A stretch of 64,000 nt of DNA. Source: Pontixanthobacter aestiaquae. Lineage in GTDB: Bacteria; Pseudomonadota; Alphaproteobacteria; Sphingomonadales; Sphingomonadaceae. The position numbers were made by a program, and so were the translations under genes. The stretch spans positions 1,249,001 to 1,313,000 of the forward strand of contig NZ_WTYZ01000001.1 in NCBI RefSeq assembly GCF_009827455.1. Direction: 5' to 3'. Numbering within the stretch: the stretch's first letter is position 1; each line of letters opens with the position of its first letter. A model generated the notes under the pieces. That model saw only the letters and a program-made list of their open reading frames with translations, had not been told where the DNA came from and ran no database searches. Below are positions 1 to 7,575 of this stretch, piece after piece.

Positions 1-228
1 ACTACGATGATGCATGCGCTGACCACCCAGGCGGTTGATATCGTTCTGGCCGCATTTCTGCTGATCGGATCAGTCACAGGAGCACAGATGGGCACGCAGA
101 TTGCGCAAAAGGTCAAACCCGAATGGCTCCGCTTGGTATTGGCCGCCATCGTATTGGCGGTGGCGCTGAGGATGTTTCTCGGTCTGACTTACGATCCGCC
201 AGAAATCTACTCGGTGACTGCGCTATGA
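1..228 (+). CDS. Sulfite exporter TauE/SafE family protein, C-terminal part (5' end outside window)
   Basis: The reading frame is open from the first base, so only about the last 75 residues are present. They contain two hydrophobic helices separated by a short basic loop (KVKPEWLRLVLAAIVLAVAL), the usual end of the TauE/SafE family of inner-membrane exporters for sulfite, sulfonates or other organic anions. The stop overlaps the start of the next gene by four bases (ATGA). The downstream TIGR02186 protein commonly accompanies TauE/SafE genes in alphaproteobacteria, which supports the call. The substrate cannot be inferred from this fragment. Confidence 0.7.
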   Translation, partial: TTMMHALTTQAVDIVLAAFLLIGSVTGAQMGTQIAQKVKPEWLRLVLAAIVLAVALRMFLGLTYDPPEIYSVTAL

Positions 229-980
229 GGCGGATACTGTTCATCATCATGTGCCTCTTCGCTCTTTCGGCGCAGCGCGATCCTATTCTGGTGCCCGAAG
301 TTTCGCAACACGAAGTACAGGTACGACAGGGTTTTACGGGAACCGAGCTGTTGCTGTTTGGAGCGATCCTCGATCCCGGTGGGACGAGGGCCGGGGAAGA
401 CTATCATATCGTTGTGGTCCTGAAAGGACCGACACAGCCGATCCAACTGCGGGAGAAAGAACGGATTGCGGGTATTTGGATGAATGCGGACAGCACCGCG
501 TTCCGTTCTGCGCCGTCTTTTTTTGCCGTTTCGTCCTCATCGCCAATCCCGGATATCGTCGATGAGCGTACGGCGGCAATTTACGAGCTTGGTCTTGATT
601 TCATCCAGCTATCACCCAGCGGGACTATCGAGCCGGAGGAACAGGCGCGCTTCACAGCCGGATTGGTCGATCTAAGGCAGCGGCAAGGTCTCTACAAGGA
701 AGGTAGCGGAGGCGTGACGATCAGCGAGCAGGTGCTTTATCAGGCGCGTATTTCTCTCCCGTCGAATGTGCAGATTGGAACCTACACCGCAGAAACATTT
801 GCCATTGCCAATGGCCGAGTCATCGCATCGGCAATTTCCGAAGTTGAAGTGAAGAAAGTGGGGTTCGAACGATTGGTGGAAGAGTTTTCGCAGGATTGGT
901 CCTTTTTGTACGGGCTTCTCGCAATTGCATTCTCCGTTTTCATGGGTTGGATGGCAGGCCGCCTGTTTGCCCTGATCTAG
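225..980 (+). CDS. TIGR02186 family protein (alphaproteobacterial transmembrane protein)
   Basis: A 251-residue protein with an N-terminal hydrophobic signal (about residues 3-15), a long beta-rich periplasmic part, and one C-terminal membrane helix (about 228-248, GLLAIAFSVFMGWMAGRLFAL). This architecture and the phrases VRQGFTGTELLLFGA and YHIVVVLKGP are typical of the family called TIGR02186 or Alph_Pro_TM, whose function is not established. The ATG at 225 overlaps the TauE/SafE stop (ATGA), so the two are probably translationally coupled and may act together. Upstream in-frame starts run into the TauE/SafE gene and are less likely. Confidence 0.8.
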   Translation: MRRILFIIMCLFALSAQRDPILVPEVSQHEVQVRQGFTGTELLLFGAILDPGGTRAGEDYHIVVVLKGPTQPIQLREKERIAGIWMNADSTAFRSAPSFFAVSSSSPIPDIVDERTAAIYELGLDFIQLSPSGTIEPEEQARFTAGLVDLRQRQGLYKEGSGGVTISEQVLYQARISLPSNVQIGTYTAETFAIANGRVIASAISEVEVKKVGFERLVEEFSQDWSFLYGLLAIAFSVFMGWMAGRLFALI

Positions 981-1074
981 GCCACAGATCGCTGCGCAAT
1001 CGGCAAAGTTGACGCGAAATTAACCTGTTTCGGGCTAGCGCTTTCCTAACAAAAATCAGGAAACGGGCGCTGAC

Positions 1075-2856
1075 ATGGGCGATATGGCAAATCAGAATTT
1101 TGGACGGCCACAAGACGGCCCGGCTCGGGTTGAGCAAAGCAAACCTGTCGCAGCGCCAGCATCTCGGCCCATGCCCGCTCCACAAGCGTCACAGAGCGCA
1201 CCGTCTCCTGCGGGGGCAGCGCCGCAAAAGGCACCCGCCGAAGCGCCGACCGACAATGCCAGCATGCCCATCGGCGTTGTGCTCGAAATTGCTGGTTCCG
1301 GTTCGCAGATTGCGCTCGATCTCGAACGGCTCAACCAATGCATGGCCGATGACGACCCATCAATTGCGCTGGCCGGGCAAGTGGGAAGCCAAATTAAAAT
1401 CCGCGTCGGCAATAGCTGGCTGTTGGCCAATGTCCGCAACCAAAAACAGGATCGCCGCGCCGGCGGCGGTGTGCTTGCCAACATCGACTTCCTCGGTGAA
1501 GGCCAGGAAGAAAGACTAACCGGCCGCATTCATGCGTTCCGCCGCGGTGTTACGCGCTATCCCGTGCCAGGTGCGATGATCTATCCTGCGACGACTGCCG
1601 ACCTTAAACAGATTTATGCCAGCGATGGCCGCGCCAATATCCAGATCGGTACTGTGTATCCCACCAAAGACATCCGCGCCGGCCTGTATATCGACGCAAT
1701 GCTGGGCAAGCACTTCGCGCTGCTCGGATCGACCGGTACCGGTAAATCGACCAGCGCGGCGCTGATCTTGCACCGCATTTGCGAGGCCGCGCCCGACGGC
1801 CATATTGTGATGATCGATCCGCACGGCGAGTATTCGGCAGCGTTCAAAACCAATGGTCAAATCCTCGATGTGACCAATCTCAACATGCCCTATTGGCTGC
1901 TCAATTTCGAAGAGCATTGCGAAGTCCTGCTGACATCGAATGGCAATGAACGCCAAGTCGATATGGACATTCTGGCGCGTTGCCTTCTCAGAGCCCGCTC
2001 CAAAAACCGTCTTGCTGAAAACCTCGGCAAGATTACCGTAGATTCGCCAATACCGTATCTGTTGTCGGACCTTTCCAACGAGCTCCAGAACGAAATGGGC
2101 AAGCTGGACAAGGCCACCTCCTCTGCGCCGTTTATGCGGATCAAGAACAAGCTCGAAGAATTGAAGGCTGATCCGCGATATCAGTTCATGTTCTCCGGAA
2201 TGTTGGTCGGTGACACGATGGCCGAATTTATCGGCAAGGTGTTCCGGATGCCCGGTGAAGGTAAGCCGATCTCGATCATCGATGTCTCGGGCGTTCCTTC
2301 GGATATTACGTCGACCGTGGTTGCGGTTCTCAGCCGGCTTGTGTTCGACTTTGCGATTTGGGGCCGCGATGAAAAAACGCGCCCGATCCTGCTCGTGTGT
2401 GAGGAGGCGCACCGCTACGTTCCCAACGAGGCCAATGCTGATGGTTCGTCGGTCGGTTCGATCCTCAGCCGGATTGCGAAAGAGGGGCGCAAGTATGGAA
2501 TTTCCCTCGGCCTGATTACCCAGCGCCCTTCCGATTTGGCAGAGGGCGTTTTGTCGCAATGCGGTACGATTATCTCTATGCGTCTCAACAACGACCGTGA
2601 CCAAGCCTTTGTGAAGGCGGCAATGCCCGAAGGTGCGCGCGGCTTCCTCGATTCCATTCCAGCGCTCCGCAACCGCGAGTGCATCATTTGCGGAGAGGGT
2701 GTCGCGATTCCGATCCGGGTGAGCTTCGACAATCTCGAGGAAGTCAAACGGCCGGCATCGGAAGATCCCAGCTTTGTCGAATTGTGGACCGGCAGCGGCG
2801 GCGAGGAAGAGGCGGTGTACCGCACCGTTCAACGCTGGCGTGCACAAGGCGTCTAA
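1075..2856 (+). CDS. HerA-like ATP-binding protein (HAS-barrel / DUF87 ATPase)
   Basis: A 593-residue ATPase of the HerA/FtsK superfamily. Residues 1-62 are low complexity, rich in Pro, Ala and Gln. Residues 65-165 fit a HAS-barrel. The ATPase core follows, with Walker A GSTGTGKS at 218-225, the segment MIDPHGEYS just after it, and Walker B ILLVCEEAHRY near 438-448. An arginine-finger-like region follows (RIAKEGRKYGISLGLITQRPSDL). HerA proteins are hexameric DNA translocases or helicases. In archaea they work with the nuclease NurA, but no nuclease or defence gene is adjacent here. ATG at 1084 is an alternative start. The stop overlaps that of the convergent SGNH gene by three bases. Confidence 0.85.
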   Translation: MGDMANQNFGRPQDGPARVEQSKPVAAPASRPMPAPQASQSAPSPAGAAPQKAPAEAPTDNASMPIGVVLEIAGSGSQIALDLERLNQCMADDDPSIALAGQVGSQIKIRVGNSWLLANVRNQKQDRRAGGGVLANIDFLGEGQEERLTGRIHAFRRGVTRYPVPGAMIYPATTADLKQIYASDGRANIQIGTVYPTKDIRAGLYIDAMLGKHFALLGSTGTGKSTSAALILHRICEAAPDGHIVMIDPHGEYSAAFKTNGQILDVTNLNMPYWLLNFEEHCEVLLTSNGNERQVDMDILARCLLRARSKNRLAENLGKITVDSPIPYLLSDLSNELQNEMGKLDKATSSAPFMRIKNKLEELKADPRYQFMFSGMLVGDTMAEFIGKVFRMPGEGKPISIIDVSGVPSDITSTVVAVLSRLVFDFAIWGRDEKTRPILLVCEEAHRYVPNEANADGSSVGSILSRIAKEGRKYGISLGLITQRPSDLAEGVLSQCGTIISMRLNNDRDQAFVKAAMPEGARGFLDSIPALRNRECIICGEGVAIPIRVSFDNLEEVKRPASEDPSFVELWTGSGGEEEAVYRTVQRWRAQGV

Positions 2857-3554
2857 CTCTCCTGATCGGGCAGCAGCGGCTTGATCGCTTCAGCCAGCGC
2901 CACATATCCCGCCCGATTAAGATGGACGCCGTCTCCGCGATCATAATGCGGTGCCAAGCTGCCATCTGGAGCCGCGAGCAGCGGGACAATATCCAGAAAC
3001 TGGCAGCGCAGATCCGCTTCGCATAGCGGGCGGTAGCCAGCGTTTAGCGCGGCAATATCGGCTTGTTTATCCGCGCGGGTCGTAGGTGCCTGCGCAAGCG
3101 TGATGATCGGAACATTGGCGGGCAATCGTTCAAGCAGCTTCGGGAAATCGGCGACAATTTCCTCCGGTTCCCGGTGCACCGTATCGTTGAACCCGACCCA
3201 CACGATAATCACCGATGCATTGGCGAGATTGGGATAATCGAGCACGCGTTCGGCGGTGTTGCGAATGGTGTCGCCACCCGCTGCATATTTCAGCACTGGA
3301 CGGCCCAGTAAAGACGGGTCCATGGCTTCAAAGTGACTGGCGCCCAGCAAAGCCACGGCGCCTGTGCCGGAGTGCTTGTCCTGCCACACAATATGCCGGT
3401 GGCGCTGCGTGACATAGGCAGTTGGCTCGCTTGGCGGCAGGTCCAGCCGCCAGCCCTGATAGGGCAGCAGATGCGGCGCAAAAAATGCCAGTACCGCGAT
3501 GATGTGCAGCGCGATGATATACGCTACGCCGCCAAGCATGAGCGCCCTGCGCAT
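2853..3554 (-). CDS. SGNH/GDSL-type hydrolase, membrane-anchored
   Basis: A 233-residue protein starting MRRALMLGG, with an N-terminal membrane helix (about residues 5-27) followed by an SGNH hydrolase domain. The nucleophile block reads LLGASHF instead of the usual GDS. The oxyanion block is WVGFNDT, and the Asp-His pair near the C terminus is in DGVHLN. The domain therefore probably faces the periplasm and hydrolyses an ester (acyl or acetyl group on lipid or polysaccharide); the substrate is unknown. The ATG shares one base with the queE stop (TGATG), so the two genes are coupled although their functions look unrelated. A start 87 bases upstream inside queE is possible but not needed. Confidence 0.75.
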   Translation of the reverse strand: MRRALMLGGVAYIIALHIIAVLAFFAPHLLPYQGWRLDLPPSEPTAYVTQRHRHIVWQDKHSGTGAVALLGASHFEAMDPSLLGRPVLKYAAGGDTIRNTAERVLDYPNLANASVIIVWVGFNDTVHREPEEIVADFPKLLERLPANVPIITLAQAPTTRADKQADIAALNAGYRPLCEADLRCQFLDIVPLLAAPDGSLAPHYDRGDGVHLNRAGYVALAEAIKPLLPDQES

Positions 3555-4288
3555 CAGGTCCCCCGCGTGTCGCCGAACAGGTGGATATGCAGACGGTCTG
3601 ACATCCTGAAACCGTGTTCGAGGCAGCTGCGTGTGAGCCACTTCTCGCGTGCGCGCAACGTCTCGCTGTCGGTGCCTTCGGGCATCAGGAACACGCGCTT
3701 CTTCGGCAGCGCATGCGCGCGCACCAGTTCTGCGACCTCGGCCACATCACTCTCGCTGGCCACGACGAATTTGAAAAAAGCCCGCTCGTCGAGCGAATAA
3801 CTGCGCAGGCGTTCGGGTATCAGCGCAAGCTCAGCAGCATTGCCGCTATGCGCCAGTTTCGGGCTGACATTATATTGGTCGATCCGGATATCGAGCCGTG
3901 GCGGGGCAGTAGTCGTGCCGTTGGTTTCCACCTCCACGGTCATATCGGGCAGCAGTTCGAGCAGTTCCGCCAGCGGTCCGGCCTGCATCAATGGTTCGCC
4001 GCCAGTGATGATCAGGCGGTTCTGGCCCAGCGCATTGATCCGTTCCGCAACTTCAGCCACATCCAGCGTGATCTGGTTCGCTTTGCGGTCAAATGTCTCG
4101 CCATCGCGGTGTGTGCGGTCATCTCCATCGAAATGCCAAGTATAGGCTGTGTCACACCAGATGCAGGCAAGGTTGCAGCGCGATAGGCGTATAAAGGTGC
4201 AGGGCGAACCTGCGCTCGGCCCTTCCCCTTGCACCGAGGCGAAAATCTCCGGCTCACCGGGCGCTTGGGTGGCAAGAACTAACGGCAT
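3554..4288 (-). CDS. queE: 7-carboxy-7-deazaguanine synthase (radical SAM)
   Basis: A 244-residue radical SAM enzyme converting 6-carboxy-5,6,7,8-tetrahydropterin to 7-carboxy-7-deazaguanine in queuosine/7-deazapurine biosynthesis. The iron-sulfur motif CNLACIWC gives Cys38, Cys42 and Cys45 (CxxxCxxC). The N-terminal EIFASVQGEGPSAG and the SAM-binding ITGGEPL (about 94-100) are characteristic of QueE. Full length for the family. No other queuosine gene is seen in the window. A perfect 21-bp palindrome lies 22 bases upstream of the start and may be its operator. The downstream SGNH gene is translationally coupled. Confidence 0.93.
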   Translation of the reverse strand: MPLVLATQAPGEPEIFASVQGEGPSAGSPCTFIRLSRCNLACIWCDTAYTWHFDGDDRTHRDGETFDRKANQITLDVAEVAERINALGQNRLIITGGEPLMQAGPLAELLELLPDMTVEVETNGTTTAPPRLDIRIDQYNVSPKLAHSGNAAELALIPERLRSYSLDERAFFKFVVASESDVAEVAELVRAHALPKKRVFLMPEGTDSETLRAREKWLTRSCLEHGFRMSDRLHIHLFGDTRGT

Positions 4289-4310
4289 GATGAGCTCTGA
4301 AAAGCGGACA

Positions 4311-4331
4311 AAGGTGACACCGTGTCACCTT
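4311..4331. promoter_or_regulatory. Perfect 21-bp palindrome upstream of queE
   Basis: AAGGTGACAC, a central C, then GTGTCACCTT: ten paired bases with no mismatch. It lies 22 bases upstream of the queE ATG (minus strand). The symmetry around one central base suits a dimeric helix-turn-helix repressor better than a terminator, since a hairpin would need a larger loop and no good T-run follows in the queE direction. It could still double as the terminator of the upstream peptidase gene. I cannot name the regulator. Confidence 0.55.
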
Positions 4332-4513
4332 CGCATCGCGTCAATGAAGCTTTATATATCAGTACTTTACATGCATTCATGCACGCCGGACGGACAGGAA
4401 CACAGAGCCTTTTCTGCAACTTCTCATACCAAATCATATCCAAGCCTTGCCATGTTTTGACCGGGTAGGAAAATCAATCCTCTCAGGTGTCCGTATGCTA
4501 TGCACCGGGGCGT

Positions 4514-5329
4514 TCAAGCCCATTCCGCAGGATTGAGCGCTAGCAGCTCGGCCAGTTGGGCATAGAGAGCGGGTTCTTCACGCCGGAGCGCCTGCGGTCG
4601 TTCGAAGAAAGTGACAATCGATTCAGCGAAGAATTCTTCGTGGTTGGTCGCGCCATAGGGGTCGATCAGGGTGTGTTCCCCGCGCTCCAGCCGTTCCACA
4701 TGATCGTGATAGGCATCCAGCATGGCGCTCTCCCAGCCCGCATAGGCCTGCCCTTTGCGCAATATGGGAACGCCATCGGTGTGACCCGAAAGACCATCGA
4801 GCTGGTGCGCAAATTCGTGGATCACCACATTATGCCCGTCCTCCGCGTCGAGCCCGCCGTGAAGGGCGTGGTCCCACGACAGGATGACAGGCCCGCGCGC
4901 CCAGCTTTCGCCAAGAGTCGCGTGATTGTTCTCGTGAATGAAATGCCCGTCAGGCGTACCGCGATGCGTCAGGAAGGCCGAAGGGTAAATCAGTATATTC
5001 CTGAGCGTATCGTACCAAACGGGGCTGTTGACGATCAGGAGGCAGGCCTGCGCTGCAATGGAGAGCCGCATGTCATCGCTAACCTCAAGACCATTCTGGC
5101 CCCTGAACGTGATCTGGTCGAGGAACAGGTTGATCTTCCCCTCCAGCGCGATCCGCAAGGGCTGGGGCAGTCTGCGTACCAGCGGCACTAACCTCTCGAC
5201 GACTGCACGCTGCTCAGGCGAAAGCGGTTTCGCCAAAAGCGCTTTACGATTCCGCAGGCGCGCAAAGTAGCGGTACAGCAAAAACGCTGCAATGAGCATA
5301 GTGGCAACAAGAATGGGCCAAAGCGACAT
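4514..5329 (-). CDS. mtfA: Zinc-dependent peptidase, M90/MtfA family
   Basis: A 271-residue protein with an N-terminal membrane helix (about residues 4-20) and an M90 metallopeptidase domain. The zinc site HEFAH is at 171-175, followed by QLDGLSG, and the third-ligand region NHEEFFAESI lies at 229-238. In E. coli, MtfA is a cytosolic aminopeptidase that binds the Mlc repressor. Homologues with a membrane anchor, as here, are common in proteobacteria and their targets are less clear. It stands alone: 225 bases separate its stop from queE on the same strand, and an orphan AT-rich gene lies on its other side. Confidence 0.87.
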   Translation of the reverse strand: MSLWPILVATMLIAAFLLYRYFARLRNRKALLAKPLSPEQRAVVERLVPLVRRLPQPLRIALEGKINLFLDQITFRGQNGLEVSDDMRLSIAAQACLLIVNSPVWYDTLRNILIYPSAFLTHRGTPDGHFIHENNHATLGESWARGPVILSWDHALHGGLDAEDGHNVVIHEFAHQLDGLSGHTDGVPILRKGQAYAGWESAMLDAYHDHVERLERGEHTLIDPYGATNHEEFFAESIVTFFERPQALRREEPALYAQLAELLALNPAEWA

Positions 5330-5625
5330 CTAACACAGGTAAGGTCGCGTTCATGATTTTGTAGGGTGTAAGGTGAGGTGCGGCAGAGCAACGATATCGA
5401 CTGTGCCATCTCAACCAAGAAAGCGAAGTGAAAAGCAATTGTCCTGTTAACGACCCAATTGCAGATAGTCTCATGACAATAGACGTCGCGAGCTGATCCC
5501 GTCACATTTTTCGGATCGACTGATTTTTTAGGTTAGAAGTTTTGAGTTGATCGTTTTGCTGTTCTGATCGGTTCGGAAAGGCGCTCGACGTCTCTCCTTC
5601 GACTCGCAATATGATCCAGTGCCGC
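5330..5625. other. Intergenic stretch with no recognised gene
   Basis: About 300 bases upstream of the M90 peptidase gene and downstream of the AT-rich membrane protein gene. Open frames here lack family resemblance. The peptidase promoter should lie in the first part, but I could not assign one with confidence. Base composition becomes more AT-rich towards 5500-5625, marking the edge of the compositionally distinct segment. Confidence 0.5.
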
Positions 5626-7377
5626 CTATTCTGTGATTGAGAGAGCAATGATCGACTGAAGAATCGCTACCGCGGCGAAAATGGTCACGCCAAACTTGCC
5701 CAAGTCTTCGCGTTTCAGAGAAATTAGTACTGCCTCATCTGGCATGTCATCTCTGCCATCATTCTTGTGAAATATCACCACAAAGTAGTGTCGAACGAGT
5801 GCGATCACTGGATCGATAATCTTGCTGGCGCCAAACAAGAAAATAAAGATCGACCAAGCAATAATTGTAGGTATGAAAGTGGAATGAGAAATCCAAAATA
5901 CATCATTGAGAATGAATGATTCACCAAATAGAATCCCGCCAAAGAAAATATCTATACTCTCCGATACCCCTTTTTCAAAATCTGTACCAATGTAAGAGAG
6001 TATTACTGATAAGATCGCAAAAATTGATGCAGCAAATAGATCAATGAGAAAAATGGTTAATATCTTTGTTGTCGAATTGTTTTTGTAAAGATCCAAAAAT
6101 TCTCTCTTGGCATCATCGGATGATAACGCTTCTATAATACGACTCAACGCGAACTTCCTGACGCGGAGCTTCGCTCCTTGCTCGGTCTCATTTTTCTTGC
6201 TCAAATCAAACTGTGACAAGTAATCAGATCTGCTAGGAAGGACATCAATCCCTTTGCTCGCGACGATAAAGTCCTCACTGAGGTCTTTGGTGCCGAAGAA
6301 TCTAATCAAGTCTCTTTCTGGTATGACGGAGGCAAACCATGTTAGTGCTTCGCGGTCTTGCCTGAACAAAAGCGACCTCAACTTTGCATCTCTCCCGCGG
6401 TGATAGATGAAGTCTTGGGCGATTTGCCCAAACAAGAAGACGGTAATGGCGAGGGTGAAAAAATCGAACATTGCGTTGACAAAGAACAGCTGAGTGGGGA
6501 TCTCATTTGCAACGCTGCTTATAAGTCTGCCGAGATATATTGAAATCAGAGTAACAGAGAAACTTGCCACGAATGAACTGAGGGCGAGCGCCCCTGCACC
6601 ACCGAAGAATGAGAACAAGGACCGAAAATCGGAAAAAAACTCATTCACGTCGGAGAACATCGTCCTCAAGAAGACGGATAGAGGCGGAAACATTGCGATT
6701 GCAGAGATTAACAGGCAGGTTAGCGAGAAAAAGAAAGCCGATATCCAGCAATTCACGACAACGAAAAGCGTGAGAAAATCTTTCCAGCCAAGGCCGGCAT
6801 TCGCTTTAAGGTTGTCACTCAAAAGTCCAAATATTAGCTCGTGATCAAATGCTATTTGATAGCCGAAAAAGATCGTGAACAATGCCGATAGCGCGATAAT
6901 TCCTTGAAGAGAGGTTCTGACGATCATTCGCCCTCGGCTTTTTATCGCTAGCAGTAAGCTCTTCTCCGTGTCATTCTGCAAGAAGCTGCGCGCAAACAGC
7001 AACGCCGAAAGCACCATGCTCGATAAAAGCAAACTAGCATACGCTCTCAGTGTGAATATCGTATCAAAATAGAGATCCACTGACAGTCTATTCTCCAAGA
7101 AAACCTGAGCTCTGCCAAAAATTAGAATATCACTCGCGCAAAATAAGACGATTCCAATTAAGATTAAGCTGAAAATGTACCGCAGGTTGGAAGCTGCAAT
7201 ATAGCCAAGGAATGAGGTGAATATCTTTACTTCACGCGCAAACCTCGCTGTACTGTACGCATGTGAAATTGGGGACAACGCGCTTATAATTTTATCTGAG
7301 GCAAAGATTGCCGAGAGTGAAAATAGGCCGCCGGCGATCATTAGCACGTGCAGAAATTTAGTGAATGTATCGATCAT
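5626..7377 (-). CDS. Orphan polytopic membrane protein of unknown function, AT-rich
   Basis: A 583-residue protein I do not recognise. It has about ten hydrophobic segments (approximately 8-26, 66-88, 108-130, 155-176, 200-232, 255-285, 300-325, 435-460, 510-535, 560-580) and a soluble, charged region between about 330 and 430 (RGRDAKLRSLLFRQDREAL, LSEDFIVASKGIDVLPS). No transporter signature, ATP site or catalytic motif is visible. The DNA is clearly richer in A and T than its neighbours and uses AT-ending codons freely, which suggests horizontal acquisition. It sits alone between mtfA and valS with no integrase or transposase beside it. The frame is intact and long, so it is probably functional. 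Confidence 0.8.
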   Translation of the reverse strand: MIDTFTKFLHVLMIAGGLFSLSAIFASDKIISALSPISHAYSTARFAREVKIFTSFLGYIAASNLRYIFSLILIGIVLFCASDILIFGRAQVFLENRLSVDLYFDTIFTLRAYASLLLSSMVLSALLFARSFLQNDTEKSLLLAIKSRGRMIVRTSLQGIIALSALFTIFFGYQIAFDHELIFGLLSDNLKANAGLGWKDFLTLFVVVNCWISAFFFSLTCLLISAIAMFPPLSVFLRTMFSDVNEFFSDFRSLFSFFGGAGALALSSFVASFSVTLISIYLGRLISSVANEIPTQLFFVNAMFDFFTLAITVFLFGQIAQDFIYHRGRDAKLRSLLFRQDREALTWFASVIPERDLIRFFGTKDLSEDFIVASKGIDVLPSRSDYLSQFDLSKKNETEQGAKLRVRKFALSRIIEALSSDDAKREFLDLYKNNSTTKILTIFLIDLFAASIFAILSVILSYIGTDFEKGVSESIDIFFGGILFGESFILNDVFWISHSTFIPTIIAWSIFIFLFGASKIIDPVIALVRHYFVVIFHKNDGRDDMPDEAVLISLKREDLGKFGVTIFAAVAILQSIIALSITE

Positions 7378-7476
7378 AGTCCGCTCGGCGAGGGGAATTG
7401 GTAGTTAGCATCGCTGAATTGAAGTCTTATTCCGAAGGATGCAGAAATTCTAGGTAAATCTGGGTTCTGTTGAAGA

Positions 7477-7497
7477 TGGGAGGCAGCGACCCTCCCA
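7477..7497. repeat. Short perfect hairpin near the 3' side of valS
   Basis: TGGGAGG at 7477-7483 pairs with CCTCCCA at 7491-7497 around a seven-base loop. No run of T follows in the valS direction, so it is not a convincing intrinsic terminator. It lies about 100 bases upstream of the orphan membrane protein start and could affect the mRNA of either gene. Confidence 0.4.
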
Positions 7498-7503
7498 CCC
7501 CAA

Positions 7504-7569
7504 TTCCGGCTAGCCAGACGTTGCAGGTATTAACTTCACTCCACGCTTACTGTCGGAGAATAGCCGGAA
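7504..7569. repeat. Nine-base inverted repeat flanking a 48-base spacer downstream of valS
   Basis: TTCCGGCTA at 7504-7512 is the exact reverse complement of TAGCCGGAA at 7561-7569. The distal arm begins before the valS stop region. Together with the hairpin at 7477-7497 this gives a structured 3' region for the valS transcript. No known RNA family is recognised. Confidence 0.4.
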
Positions 7570-7575
7570 GAAAAC

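Noticed and set aside
1516..2847. 443-codon minus-strand open frame opposite the HerA-like gene
   Set aside because: It is the antisense of a well-supported ATPase; its residues show no family pattern and reflect the GC-rich third-position bias of the real gene.
4289..4513. Possible preQ1-type riboswitch upstream of queE
   Set aside because: No preQ1 aptamer pattern is visible; the only marked element is the 21-bp palindrome, which looks like a protein site.
5626..7377. Orphan membrane protein as part of a toxin-antitoxin or phage-defence pair
   Set aside because: No adjacent partner gene, nuclease, or regulator is present, so a system cannot be claimed from this sequence.
7470..7575. tRNA- or tmRNA-like 3' end that could mark an attachment site for the AT-rich segment
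   Set aside because: No complete tRNA arm or CCA end could be built, and no matching direct repeat was noticed at the other border.
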